This document shows, piece by piece, positions 52,750-63,130 of a stretch of 64,000 nucleotides of DNA (position 1 is its first letter; each line of letters opens with the position of its first letter). The position numbers were made by a program, and so were the translations under genes. The notes under the pieces were generated by a model. The model was not told the origin of the DNA. It saw only the letters and a list, made by a program, of their open reading frames with translations, and made no database searches. This DNA is from Gilvimarinus chinensis DSM 19667 (GTDB taxonomy: Bacteria > Pseudomonadota > Gammaproteobacteria > Pseudomonadales > Cellvibrionaceae). The DNA is taken from assembly GCF_000377745.1 (NCBI RefSeq), contig NZ_KB898706.1, forward strand, positions 1,082,249 through 1,146,248. Direction: 5' to 3'.

Positions 52750-54384
52750 ATGTATCGCATCGTATTATTGATTGTTTTTAGCACTGTTTTATTCACCGGT
52801 TGTGATCAACAAAGCTCGACACCGGCTCTAACCCACAGCGCACAAGCCGAGTCGGGTTATACCCCCGAATACTCTGCCGAGGCTTATATCGAGCACGGCG
52901 AAGTTTATAACCCCGAAGCGGTTATTCCCCCGCAGTGCTATACCAAAACCGAAAGTAAACACAACCCGTGTTATATCTGTCACCAAAGCTACGATGATAA
53001 GCACCGCCCCAACGCTCTGAATGACGGTTTTTTACAGGGAGCTTATGAGTTCTCCGACATTGGCAACACCAACCGTTGGGCCAATTTATTCAAAAATCGC
53101 CGCGACGAAATTAACGACATCAGCGATGAGTTTATTCGCGAGTATATTGCCCAGGATAATTACAGCGCCCTCGCCAAGTGGCTGGATTCGGATGCCTGGC
53201 AAGGCCGTGCGCCCAACATTAAAAACCTTGCCGATGGTGCGGACGCCTTTGATGAAAATGGCCTGGCAAAAGACGGCAGCCGCTGGGTAGCGTTTAACTA
53301 CAAACCCGTACCCAGTACCTTCTGGCCCACCAACGGCTCTACCGACGATGTCATGATCCGTCTGCCAGAAGCCTTCAGTGAAATCTCGGGCAACTACTCT
53401 AAAGACGTTTATTTTGCCAACCTGGCGCTTTTGGAAATGGCCATTACCGATGCCCAGAGCATTGAAACTATTGCGCTTGACGAGCGCGCGGCCGGTATCG
53501 ATTTTAACGACAATGGCGTCGAAGAATCACAGGTTAAAAACCTCAAGCGTCGCACTCATTATTTTGGCGATGCCTCTGATATTCCCCTCACGCGTATGTT
53601 GTATCCGCAGGGAACAGAATTTTTACACACCGTGCGCTACGTCGGCGTCGACGGTGAAAACATCGTCAATGCGCGGCGCATGAAAGAAGTACGTTACATG
53701 CGCAAACACACCATGATGTCCAGGCAGCGGCTAAAAAGTAGCTATTACCGCGAAGCCAAAGAAAAACATTTTGGCAACCTGCCGCAAGTTTCAACTCACG
53801 GCGATCGCGGCACCAGCAATGGCATGGGCTGGCTGCTGTGGGGCTTTATCGAAGATGCCAATGGTGAGCTGCGCGAGCAAAACCAGCAGGAGACTTTCTT
53901 TTGCATGGGGTGTCACAAAACCATTGGCACCACCATCGACAATACCTTTGCCTTTGCCCGTAAAAAACCGGGTACTGCGGGATGGGGCTATATAAATTTA
54001 AAGTCTATCGAAGATGCACCTAACCTTGGCGAAACCAAAGGCGAGTACCTCACCTACCTCGAGCGTGTTGGAGGCGGCGATGAATTCCGCCAGAACGGCG
54101 AGATGTTAGAGCGCTGGTTTGATAAGCAAGGCAAGGTCAACACCTCTAAGGTCAAAGCGCAAGATTCCATCTACGACATTATCGCGCCATCAACCCGCCG
54201 CGCTCTGGATCTAAACAAAGCCTACTACCGCATTGTGCAGGAGCAGAGCTTTTTGTTTGGCCGCGATGCGGTGCTCACACCTGCGGATAATGTTTACCGA
54301 GAGATAGATACCTCTATCGAACCCCTGGACAGCGAATTCCGCCATCAGTGGGATATACGGCTGGATTGGGACAGCGCCGACTAA
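52750..54384 (+). CDS. Di-heme c-type lipoprotein of unknown function
   Basis: A 544-residue lipoprotein (lipobox FTGC, Cys18). Two heme c sites are present, CYICH at 74-78 and CMGCH at 385-389, about 310 residues apart, an unusual spacing for a di-heme peroxidase or cytochrome. The sequence between is hydrophilic with several Trp and His (STHGDRGTSNGMGWLLWGF near 350 just before the second site). I recognise no named family. It is likely a periplasmic or outer-membrane redox protein. It lies 87 bases after the PhoX-like gene and is followed by the TonB receptor on the same strand. Confidence 0.75.
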   Translation: MYRIVLLIVFSTVLFTGCDQQSSTPALTHSAQAESGYTPEYSAEAYIEHGEVYNPEAVIPPQCYTKTESKHNPCYICHQSYDDKHRPNALNDGFLQGAYEFSDIGNTNRWANLFKNRRDEINDISDEFIREYIAQDNYSALAKWLDSDAWQGRAPNIKNLADGADAFDENGLAKDGSRWVAFNYKPVPSTFWPTNGSTDDVMIRLPEAFSEISGNYSKDVYFANLALLEMAITDAQSIETIALDERAAGIDFNDNGVEESQVKNLKRRTHYFGDASDIPLTRMLYPQGTEFLHTVRYVGVDGENIVNARRMKEVRYMRKHTMMSRQRLKSSYYREAKEKHFGNLPQVSTHGDRGTSNGMGWLLWGFIEDANGELREQNQQETFFCMGCHKTIGTTIDNTFAFARKKPGTAGWGYINLKSIEDAPNLGETKGEYLTYLERVGGGDEFRQNGEMLERWFDKQGKVNTSKVKAQDSIYDIIAPSTRRALDLNKAYYRIVQEQSFLFGRDAVLTPADNVYREIDTSIEPLDSEFRHQWDIRLDWDSAD

Positions 54385-54395
54385 ACACCTTTTTA

Positions 54396-54430
54396 CGTTA
54401 GCCCCGTTCGCCTTGCGGGGTTAACGTTTT
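54396..54430 (+). terminator. Terminator after the di-heme gene
   Basis: An eleven-base stem (54396-54406 with 54416-54426, one G-T pair) and TTTT. It separates the di-heme gene from the TonB receptor gene, so the latter likely has its own promoter. Confidence 0.75.
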
Positions 54431-54538
54431 ATTCAAACCCAATCATTCACGACGCCGTTTTTTCGATCACACATCCATTCTCGGTTTTTAGCGTATAGTT
54501 TGGGCAAGGCCTTTTGCCAACCCGACTAAGGATGTCTT

Positions 54539-56926
54539 ATGCCAACTCGCCGCCCGTTTGCCCTCCTCCCGCTAGCCCTTTGTTTCAGTATACCCAGCAC
54601 TTGGGCCGCCGATTTATTGCTGGATGTCACCGACGCCAGCAGCAAACGCGCCCTAGATAATGTCGAGGTAATCATCACCGATCGCGACAATCGTCAGTGG
54701 CGTGTACAAACCAACCCCGAGGGTCGCAGCCGCATCGAAGATTTAGATGCCGGCTTGTATCAGCTAGAGTTAAAGTCGCAGGGGTATGATGGTGTGCGAC
54801 TGCCCAGTGTGCGGCTGGTAGAGGATAAAACCACACCCGTGCAAGTGGCTATGTCAGCGGCCAAAAACAACATAGAAGAAGTATTAGTGCTGGGCAACAG
54901 CATTGGCGGCAATTGGCTAAGCTCGGTAGGGGCCAGCGAGAAAGATCGCGAGGCCTTGCGCAGCTCTGCCGGTAGCGGCAGCGATGTACTGCGCGCCCTG
55001 GATGGGCTGCCCGGACTCTTTGCCGACAGTCAGTTTTCTACCTATACCGTGCGCGGCAGTGGTCCCCGCGACAATCAAATTTTAGTCGACGGTATTCCCT
55101 TTGATACCGTCGTGCACTTTAACGATAGCTTTGGCGAGCTGGCCGATGCCGAAGACGGCGGCCGCTACAGTATTTTTGCCCCCAATGTTATCGCCCGCGC
55201 CAGCTTTCAGCCGGGGGGCTGGTCGTCTGCTTATGGCGGGCGAGCCGGATCGCTGCTGGAGCTAGACGTCGCCCAAGGTAACCCGGACACCCCCTCTTAC
55301 ACCGCGCGCCTGGATATCGCCGGACTGGAGGTAGGCTACGATGGCCCGAGCTTTGTCGCCGATAACACCAGCGTATTGTTTTCCGCGCGCCAGCTTAACT
55401 TTGGCCGACTGTTTGATCTGGTGGGAATGAACGATGTCGGTGAACCGCAAGTGACCGATATTATTTTTAAAACCCACACTAATTTTGCCAGCGGTAACGA
55501 GCTGGAGTTTTTATTGATTCACGCGCCGGAAGAGTACGAGCGCACCCTGGAGCATGTGCTTAACTCGGACGAAGACGAGACTGGCAACTACGACAATGTC
55601 GAGCTGGTAGAACAATCCACCGATAACACTCTGGCCGCGATTAGCTATCGACTACTGCTTGGCGACAACGCCGAGCTGACCAATCGCCTTTATTATCGCC
55701 GTTTTGGCGAAGACAGCCAGGTAGGGGAAGCCTACCCCGACGATGTTGCCCCGGACACGCCAGAAAACCAGATTCCTCGTCGCTTTCCCATTATCACCGC
55801 CAGTCAGGAGGACACCGAACTGGGCTGGCGGCTGGATTTTTCCAGCGACAATGGCTGGGGTCGGTTTAACTCTGGGTTGCGCTTAAGCCAGCTGGAGCTG
55901 GATCTGCAAAGGCGCATTGACGGCGAGTGGATTCGCTACGAATACGAGCAATCGGATTTTCGCCCCAATCCCTCGCAGCAATATATCGTCCTGACGCCCG
56001 AAGGGGTCAACACAAATTACCAAAAACGCGGCCTGCAATACGCCGGTTTTGTCGAGCAGGAGTTTGCCTGGAGCCAATGGGACGCCCGCGTGGGCCTGCG
56101 CTATGAAGGCGATGAGTTTACCGATGCCGAGGGCGTATCACCGCGTTTGGCGGCCTCCTGGCAGCTCACCCCTGACACCAGTCTCAGTGCGACCGCCGGG
56201 CGCTATTTACAGCGCCCCGAGATCCAGGACCTGGCCAGCAATACCAACGACGCGGCGCTCGGCTATGAAACCATTGATCAAATTAGCCTGGGGCTTCAAT
56301 ACCGTTTTGCGCCCCTGTGGGATATGTTCATTGAGCCCTACTATCAACAGCTGAGCGATTTGGTCGTGGTCGCGGACGGCGTGAATCAGCGCTTTAACAA
56401 TAACGGTGAGGGTACCTCTTTCGGTGTCGATACCGCCATTACCCGCCAGTTTGATAACGGCTGGTCGGCCAGCGCCACCTATTCCTATAACGATGCGGTG
56501 TTAAAAGATTCCCCCACCGGTCCGGAGTACGACGCTGACTATGGCCGGCCCCACTCCGTGAGTCTGGGCGGCACCTGGGAGATCAACCAACGCTGGAAAT
56601 TATCCGGGCGCTGGAAATGGGCGTCGGGAAGGCCCTATGGCGAATACATTATTCACGACAATGTACTGGGCGAAGGCGAGCCGCTGCGCTACAGCCGCGA
56701 AACCATTACCAACAATACATTGCGCTACGACGGCTACAGCTCGCTCAATGTTCGCGTGGATTATCGCCGCGCCTTTGGTCGCACCCAGGTGATTGCCTTT
56801 GTGGATATTATTAACTTGTTGGGCTCTGAGAACCCCTCCAACATCGACTTTAATGAACGCACCGGCGAAATTTCCGAAGAGGACGGCAGCCTGCTGCCGT
56901 TAGTGGGTTTGCGTTTTGAGTGGTAA
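54539..56926 (+). CDS. TonB-dependent receptor with carboxypeptidase-like N-terminal domain
   Basis: A 795-residue outer-membrane receptor. Signal peptide 1-23; residues 24-110 a carboxypeptidase regulatory-like beta domain (LLLDVTDASSKRALDNVEVIITDRDNRQW); TonB-box-like NIEEVLVLG near 112; plug with VLRALDGLPGLFADSQFSTYTVRGSGPRDNQILVDGIPFDTVVHF near 150-190; then the 22-strand barrel ending in the aromatic FEW. It imports a large substrate across the outer membrane. The substrate cannot be told; the neighbouring PhoX-like, di-heme, GFA and sulfatase genes suggest a sulfated or phosphorylated organic compound, but that is inference. Confidence 0.9.
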   Translation: MPTRRPFALLPLALCFSIPSTWAADLLLDVTDASSKRALDNVEVIITDRDNRQWRVQTNPEGRSRIEDLDAGLYQLELKSQGYDGVRLPSVRLVEDKTTPVQVAMSAAKNNIEEVLVLGNSIGGNWLSSVGASEKDREALRSSAGSGSDVLRALDGLPGLFADSQFSTYTVRGSGPRDNQILVDGIPFDTVVHFNDSFGELADAEDGGRYSIFAPNVIARASFQPGGWSSAYGGRAGSLLELDVAQGNPDTPSYTARLDIAGLEVGYDGPSFVADNTSVLFSARQLNFGRLFDLVGMNDVGEPQVTDIIFKTHTNFASGNELEFLLIHAPEEYERTLEHVLNSDEDETGNYDNVELVEQSTDNTLAAISYRLLLGDNAELTNRLYYRRFGEDSQVGEAYPDDVAPDTPENQIPRRFPIITASQEDTELGWRLDFSSDNGWGRFNSGLRLSQLELDLQRRIDGEWIRYEYEQSDFRPNPSQQYIVLTPEGVNTNYQKRGLQYAGFVEQEFAWSQWDARVGLRYEGDEFTDAEGVSPRLAASWQLTPDTSLSATAGRYLQRPEIQDLASNTNDAALGYETIDQISLGLQYRFAPLWDMFIEPYYQQLSDLVVVADGVNQRFNNNGEGTSFGVDTAITRQFDNGWSASATYSYNDAVLKDSPTGPEYDADYGRPHSVSLGGTWEINQRWKLSGRWKWASGRPYGEYIIHDNVLGEGEPLRYSRETITNNTLRYDGYSSLNVRVDYRRAFGRTQVIAFVDIINLLGSENPSNIDFNERTGEISEEDGSLLPLVGLRFEW

Positions 56927-56992
56927 GGGACAATAAAAAACTGGCTATACTCTTTTCTCTCACCCGGGGAAAAAACCATGGAGGAAAGAACC

Positions 56993-57385
56993 ATGAAAGG
57001 ACAATGCCTGTGTGGTGCGATTGAAATTAACGCACCTTCTACAGATCACATCGCTCTGTGTCATTGCAGTATGTGCCGCCGTTGGGGCGGTGGCCCCATG
57101 CACGCGGTGCACTGCGAAGGTGATGTCAGCTTTAGCGGGGCCAGCCCATCTCGCTATCCATCTTCCGACTGGGCCGAGCGCGGCTTTTGCGGCCAATGTG
57201 GCACGCATTTATTTTATTATTTAATACCGGCCGATCAGTACATTCTGTCGGCCGGTTTATTTTCAGAGCAGAGCTTCACCGTGGACCAAGAAATTTTTGT
57301 CGATGAAAAGCCGGAGTATTATCCGTTTACATCCGATTCGGTAAAGATGACTGGCGCTGAAGTTTTCGCGCAATACTCTCAATAA
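56993..57385 (+). CDS. GFA-family (DUF636) zinc protein
   Basis: A 130-residue GFA/DUF636 protein. ATG 56993 follows GGAGGAAAG; a start 15 bases earlier is less likely. The zinc-binding set is present: CLC near 5-7, CHCSMC near 23-28 and FCGQCGTH near 75-82. The fold is that of glutathione-dependent formaldehyde-activating enzyme, though most family members of this length have unknown substrates. It lies 66 bases after the TonB receptor stop and may be in the same transcript. Confidence 0.87.
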   Translation: MKGQCLCGAIEINAPSTDHIALCHCSMCRRWGGGPMHAVHCEGDVSFSGASPSRYPSSDWAERGFCGQCGTHLFYYLIPADQYILSAGLFSEQSFTVDQEIFVDEKPEYYPFTSDSVKMTGAEVFAQYSQ

Positions 57386-57494
57386 ACAGCTGTTATCACC
57401 TACTTGTAAAATATGTTGAACACTATACTTGTTTCCGTATAGTCATATATAACGCCTATTCTTAGGCGCTCACTTATCGATAAAGGACTTTGAG

Positions 57495-58997
57495 ATGAAA
57501 AAGCTGATTTTCCATAAAGTGTTCAGTGCCTTAGGTGCCGTGCTGCTTTCCGCCTCGGCCATGGCTGCCGACAAACCCAACGTTTTGGTGATAATGGGCG
57601 ACGATATCGGCTGGTTTAATACCAGCGCCTATAACCACGGCATGATGGGTTACACCACCCCCAATATCGATCGCATCGCTACCGAGGGTGTATTGTTCAC
57701 CGATGGTTACGGCCAGCAAAGCTGCACCGCCGGCCGCTCTGCTTTTATTACCGGTCAGTCGCCCAAACGCACTGGTTTGCTTAAAATTGGTATGCCAGGC
57801 GACCCGATTGGTATTTCGGAAAAGGACCCCACCCTGGCTGAGTTGCTCAAACCCCTGGGCTATACCACCGGCCAATTTGGCAAAAACCATTTAGGGGATT
57901 TAGATAAGTTTTTACCCACCAATCACGGTTTCGATGAATTTTTTGGCAACCTCTATCACTTAAATGCCGAAGAAGAGCCCGAAAACCCCGACTACCCCAA
58001 AGATCCGGAATTTCGCAAAAAGTTTGGCCCACGTGGTGTGATTAAATCCACTGCCGACGGTAAAGTCGAGGATACCGGGCCTCTTACCAGTAAGCGCATG
58101 GAAACCATCGATGAAGAGTTTTTGGCCGCCACGCTCGATTTTATTGAACGAGCTCACAAAGCCGATAAGCCTTTCTTCGTGTGGCACAACACCTCGCGGA
58201 TGCATATTTTTACCCACCTGAAACCCGAGTCGGAAGGTAAAACCGGTCGCGGTATTTATGCAGATGGCATGGTGGAACACGATGGCCACGTGGGTGTTTT
58301 GCTGGACAAGCTGGATGAGCTGGGTATTACCGATAATACCATCGTGCTCTACACCACGGATAATGGCGCGGAAAAATTCAGCTGGCCCGACGGCGGCACC
58401 AGCCCCTTCCGCGGCGAAAAAGCCTCTACCTGGGAAGGTGGGATTCGCGTACCCATGTTGGTTCGCTGGCCCGCGCAGATCCCGGGTGGGCAGGTAAATA
58501 ACAAGATTATCTCGCTGGAGGACTGGGTCCCAACCCTAATGGCTGCAGCGGGTGACGCAAACATTAAGGACAAACTGTTAAAAGGCCACCAGGCGGGTAA
58601 CAAAAAGTTTAACGTTCATTTGGATGGCTACAATGTTCTACCCAATCTGAAAGGTAATTCAGATGAGTGGCCACGCAACGAGTTCTTTGCCTTTGTGGAT
58701 GATGGAACACTGGGTGCTGTCCGCTACGGCCCCTGGAAAGCGCACTTCTCCATTCAGGAACACGACGGTCTGGGCTCGTGGATGCACGCGCAAACACCGC
58801 TGAAAGCACCAATGCTGGTTGACCTGCGCGCTGATCCTTTCGAAATGGCGCCCGAGGACTCGTCTTACCACGACGACTGGATGGTGCGACACATGTACGC
58901 GTTCGTCCCTCTGCAAAATTTAGTGAAAAACTTTATGGCGACCTTTGAAGAGTATCCGCCTCGCCAAGAGGGCGGCAGCTTTACACCGAAGCAGTAA
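57495..58997 (+). CDS. Secreted arylsulfatase-family sulfatase
   Basis: A 500-residue type I sulfatase with a signal peptide (residues 1-25, SAMA). The metal Asp pair is in MGDDIGW (36-37). The active-site formylglycine motif is SCTAGRS with Cys77, the C-x-A-x-R form rather than C-x-P-x-R. Other conserved pieces are GKNHLGD near 134, LYTTDNGAEKFSWPDGG near 280 and PFRGEKASTWEGGIRVPMLVRW near 300-320. It hydrolyses sulfate esters in the periplasm or outside. The Cys must be converted by an anaerobic or FGE-type maturase, which is not in this window. A strong terminator follows. Confidence 0.92.
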   Translation: MKKLIFHKVFSALGAVLLSASAMAADKPNVLVIMGDDIGWFNTSAYNHGMMGYTTPNIDRIATEGVLFTDGYGQQSCTAGRSAFITGQSPKRTGLLKIGMPGDPIGISEKDPTLAELLKPLGYTTGQFGKNHLGDLDKFLPTNHGFDEFFGNLYHLNAEEEPENPDYPKDPEFRKKFGPRGVIKSTADGKVEDTGPLTSKRMETIDEEFLAATLDFIERAHKADKPFFVWHNTSRMHIFTHLKPESEGKTGRGIYADGMVEHDGHVGVLLDKLDELGITDNTIVLYTTDNGAEKFSWPDGGTSPFRGEKASTWEGGIRVPMLVRWPAQIPGGQVNNKIISLEDWVPTLMAAAGDANIKDKLLKGHQAGNKKFNVHLDGYNVLPNLKGNSDEWPRNEFFAFVDDGTLGAVRYGPWKAHFSIQEHDGLGSWMHAQTPLKAPMLVDLRADPFEMAPEDSSYHDDWMVRHMYAFVPLQNLVKNFMATFEEYPPRQEGGSFTPKQ

Positions 58998-59006
58998 GTG
59001 ACATCA

Positions 59007-59046
59007 CCCTAGCCTCAGGTAGACTGAGGCTAGGGCTTTTATATTT
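59007..59046 (+). terminator. Terminator after the sulfatase gene
   Basis: A perfect twelve-base stem (CCCTAGCCTCAG 59007-59018, CTGAGGCTAGGG 59024-59035), loop of five, then CTTTTATATTTT. It ends the sulfatase transcript. Confidence 0.85.
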
Positions 59047-59142
59047 TGGGACATTAACCCACCGGTCAATCCGCCCCTGCCTCTGTTGGTTAGTCCACTT
59101 CTGGTGTGCCAACACAAGCCTTTCTAAAACCTCCAACGCCAA

Positions 59143-59985
59143 TCAGCTGGCCTTTTTCTTATTTTCACTCATCTTGCGGCGCAGCTCGGTTATCACCGGC
59201 ACCACCTCGGGGCGAATATGGCGCCAGGCGTAAAAAGATTCGGCCGCTTGTCCCACCAACATCCCCAAGCCATCGGATAATTTCGCCGCGCCCTGCTCCT
59301 TGGCCCAGCTCAGAAAACCTGTGTGCTCAGCGGCGTAGCTCATATCGTAGCAAGCAGCCTCTGGTGCCAAGAGATTGTCCGGTAGATTGACGCGTTCACC
59401 GTGCAAACCGGCGGAGGTACCATTGATCACCACATCAAACTGACCGTTAAGCAAATCCTCGAAACTGCAGGCTTTCAGCTCGCCCAAATCGTGAAAGTCT
59501 TTCACAAGATGCTCCGCTTTACTCACGGTGCGGTTGGCGATGGTCAGGCTGCTGGGTTTTTGCCCCAACAGGGGTTCCAGCACACCGCGCACCGCACCAC
59601 CAGCGCCCAATATCAGCACTTTTTTTCCCTCTAACTCCCAGCCCAAATTGAGCATGTCGTTCACCATGCCCACACCGTCAGAAGTATCGCCGGTAATTGA
59701 TCCGTCATTTTCTTTAATCAACAGGTTCACTGCCCCGGCCCGCTCGGCTCGAGAGGTGCGCCGATCGGCGTAGTTGAAGGCATCTAACTTAAACGGCGAG
59801 GTGATATTCAGGCCCCGGCCACCCTCGGCAAAAAATGCGTCGGCGGCCTGTTTAAAGTCACCTTCGGCCACCAACTGCTTGGTGTAGGCCATATCTTCAC
59901 CGGTCTGATCGCAAAAATGACGATGGATGGCGGGGGATTTACTTTGCGCAATGGGATTGCCAAATACAGCGTAAGAATCGGTCAT
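59143..59985 (-). CDS. aroE: Shikimate dehydrogenase
   Basis: A 280-residue shikimate dehydrogenase. Shikimate-binding start: YAVFGNPIAQSKSPAIHRHF near 4-24, and NITSPFKLDAF near 58-68 with its catalytic Lys. NADP-binding loop: VLILGAGGAVRGVLEPL near 124-140, then NRTVSKAEHLV. It reduces 3-dehydroshikimate in aromatic amino-acid synthesis. It lies 74 bases from hemF on the same strand, the usual order in this group. Confidence 0.96.
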   Translation of the reverse strand: MTDSYAVFGNPIAQSKSPAIHRHFCDQTGEDMAYTKQLVAEGDFKQAADAFFAEGGRGLNITSPFKLDAFNYADRRTSRAERAGAVNLLIKENDGSITGDTSDGVGMVNDMLNLGWELEGKKVLILGAGGAVRGVLEPLLGQKPSSLTIANRTVSKAEHLVKDFHDLGELKACSFEDLLNGQFDVVINGTSAGLHGERVNLPDNLLAPEAACYDMSYAAEHTGFLSWAKEQGAAKLSDGLGMLVGQAAESFYAWRHIRPEVVPVITELRRKMSENKKKAS

Positions 59986-60059
59986 GGGGTACCTATAATT
60001 GAAACGAGCGGCAAAGCTAACAGAGTTTTTTTACCGAACGTTTACCGGGTTCATTATTG

Positions 60060-60998
<939 letters not shown>

Positions 60999-61010
60999 CT
61001 ATTGTACCAG

Positions 61011-61577
61011 CTATGGGCGCAGAGTTTTGCCTGAGGCCAAATCCCGTATTTGCGATGGCTGACGCCGACCGCCGGTACGCCCCGGTGCTATGGCATCTAA
61101 CTGTGAACCAAAATAACGCCTTACCTGCACAGAATCTTTCGCAGCGGGACGCGCTTGGGGGTTGGCAGAGGTACTGATAATAGGCCCACCAAAAGCAGAA
61201 CAAAGCGCAGCCGCTACCGGGTGTGCCGTAACCCGCAAAGCAACAGACTCATGCCGACCTGTCACCCAATATGAAGCCAATTGATGGTTGGGCACCAACC
61301 ACGTGTTTGGACCTGGCCAGGTAGCCAATAATGTCTCGCGCTCCTGCGCTGACAGCCGCTCCAACCAGGGTTCAACCTGCTGTATATTGGCCGCAATTAA
61401 AATCAGGCCTTTCTCAACAGACCGATGCTTAAACGCCAATAAACGAGCAATTGCCTTGGCATTATGCGGGTCAGCCCCTAACCCCCATACCGATTCGGTA
61501 GGGTAGGCAATCACCCCTCCAGCGCGCATGACCTGCGCAGCGCGCTGCACGCCAACATGATTACTCCAGCCCTTCAT
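61011..61577 (-). CDS. tsaC: Threonylcarbamoyl-AMP synthase
   Basis: A 188-residue YrdC-domain protein. ATG 61577 is chosen (GAGGATGG ahead); ATG 61589 in frame has no room for a ribosome binding site. Substrate-binding marks: AYPTESVWGLGADPHNAKAI near 24-44, the basic KHRSVEKGLILIA near 50-62, and PIISTSANPQARPA near 134-147. It makes threonylcarbamoyl-AMP for tRNA t6A modification at position 37. The short form, without the Sua5 domain, matches TsaC. Confidence 0.95.
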   Translation of the reverse strand: MKGWSNHVGVQRAAQVMRAGGVIAYPTESVWGLGADPHNAKAIARLLAFKHRSVEKGLILIAANIQQVEPWLERLSAQERETLLATWPGPNTWLVPNHQLASYWVTGRHESVALRVTAHPVAAALCSAFGGPIISTSANPQARPAAKDSVQVRRYFGSQLDAIAPGRTGGRRQPSQIRDLASGKTLRP

Positions 61578-61850
61578 AAGTGAAACCATCCTCTAGATAC
61601 TCACGGCTGCTTCTCTGTTGCCAACGACGGCCACCACCAAGCAGGTCAGGGATTGCAAGCTTATTGATCACTACCCGACTCACAAAAACGCGAAAATTAC
61701 CCCATCTTATGCTTCAAGACAATAAGAAGGCCATTTGACTCAGATCAACATGCTGTTTCGGCAAGCGCGTAAATTAAACAATTGAGGGCACAGATTGCGG
61801 GACAAATTTCCAAACTATTCAGCCAGACACGCTGTAAAGAGGTAGTGACT

Positions 61851-62000
61851 ATGATTGACTCAGTACTGGTACTCAGCTTGGCCACCATTATCGCCATTCT
61901 AGCTATTATGGGTTACTTGGGTTGGTATGCGTATCGTCACATACGCGACGATAGCCGCGCAGAACTGCTGACAGCGAAGCAGCCTCACAAGCGCGTGTAG
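61851..62000 (+). CDS. Small single-pass membrane protein
   Basis: A 49-residue protein from ATG 61851, which has AGAGG nine bases ahead (a longer frame to 61782 is possible). One hydrophobic helix (about 3-24), then a basic, charged cytosolic tail (YRHIRDDSRAELLTAKQPHKRV). No family is recognised. It converges on dprA and overlaps its 3' end by 16 bases, so the two transcripts could form antisense overlap. Confidence 0.45.
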   Translation: MIDSVLVLSLATIIAILAIMGYLGWYAYRHIRDDSRAELLTAKQPHKRV

Positions 62001-63085
62001 TAACTCCCGCGCTGGGAAATCACCCCCTCTAGCTCTAAATCCAACAACGCGGCGGAGAGTTCGCCCGCACTTTTACCGCTGCGTTCACAAAGTTGGTCCA
62101 AATTTACCGGATCAAACCCCAGAAACGGCAACAGCCAATGCGTCTGTTCGACCTGCGACTCGTCTGTTTGCTGCAGCTGTTCACGCTTGAACGCTAAAAC
62201 ACCACTCAACTCGGTAATAATATCTTCCGCGCATTCAACCAGCGTTGCACCGTTCTTTATCAGTGAATGACAACCCCGGCTTAACGGGTTATTGATGGAC
62301 CCTGGCACGGCAAACACTTCTCGCTGATGCTCTAGTGCGTAGCGTGCAGTAATCAGCGAGCCACTTTTAACCGCCGCTTCGACCACCATGGTCCCAGCAC
62401 TTAATCCACTGATCACTCGGTTACGCCTGGGAAAGTTAGCCGCCTCTGAGGCTGTGCCGGGAGCAAACTCAGTTACCAACGTGCCTCCCTGGGTAATAAT
62501 CTCTTCAGCCAAGGTACGATTACGCGCCGGATAGATCCGATCGATACCAGTACCCATAACAGCGACGGTAACGCCGCCTGCCGACAAGGCACCCCTGTGG
62601 GCGCAGGTATCTATGCCTAACGCTAAACCACTGGTAATTGCAAAACCACCTGCGGCGAGGAAGCGAGAGAATTCAAACGCTGTTTTGCTGCCACCTGCGG
62701 TGGGGTTTCGGCTGCCCACGACCGCCAATTGGGGCAGCTCTAAGGCGTCAATATTTCCTCGACAATACAGCAGTGGCGGTGGCGCAGGAGTATCTGCCAA
62801 TAGTGCCGGGTAATCTGCATCACCCAGTACCAGAACTTGAACTTCCGGATGCTGATCTAGCCAATGGGAAAGCTGTTCTGCGGCCTGCCAGGCTTCGGTA
62901 TTACGCCGGTTGGCCAACGCGGATATTTGCTCACAAATATCCGCGCGAACAACTGTGCCTAAGCGCTCCGCGCTAGCATTCAAAGCGACATCAAATGATC
63001 CGAATTCGCGTTGGAGTTGTTTGAGTTTGGCCGGGCCTAGGCCGAAAACGCCAGAGAGAAGAAAAGCGGAAATGACGTTATGCAT
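61985..63085 (-). CDS. dprA: DNA-processing protein DprA
   Basis: A 366-residue DprA/Smf. The Rossmann-like core shows VVGSRNPTAGGSKTAFEFSRFLAAGGFAITSGLALGIDTCAHRGAL near 118-165 and GSLITARYALEHQREVFAVPGSI near 245-270. An N-terminal helical domain (LLSGVFGLGPAKLKQL) and a C-terminal winged-helix-like part (LDQLCERSGKSAGELSAALLDLELEGVISQRG) complete it. It loads RecA on incoming single-stranded DNA in transformation. AGGGATG precedes the ATG. It lies 45 bases downstream of the LysM gene. Confidence 0.95.
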   Translation of the reverse strand: MHNVISAFLLSGVFGLGPAKLKQLQREFGSFDVALNASAERLGTVVRADICEQISALANRRNTEAWQAAEQLSHWLDQHPEVQVLVLGDADYPALLADTPAPPPLLYCRGNIDALELPQLAVVGSRNPTAGGSKTAFEFSRFLAAGGFAITSGLALGIDTCAHRGALSAGGVTVAVMGTGIDRIYPARNRTLAEEIITQGGTLVTEFAPGTASEAANFPRRNRVISGLSAGTMVVEAAVKSGSLITARYALEHQREVFAVPGSINNPLSRGCHSLIKNGATLVECAEDIITELSGVLAFKREQLQQTDESQVEQTHWLLPFLGFDPVNLDQLCERSGKSAGELSAALLDLELEGVISQRGSYYTRL

Positions 63086-63130
63086 AGCAACATCCCTGTT
63101 AGCACTCGCCCATCCATGGGCGGGTAGATT

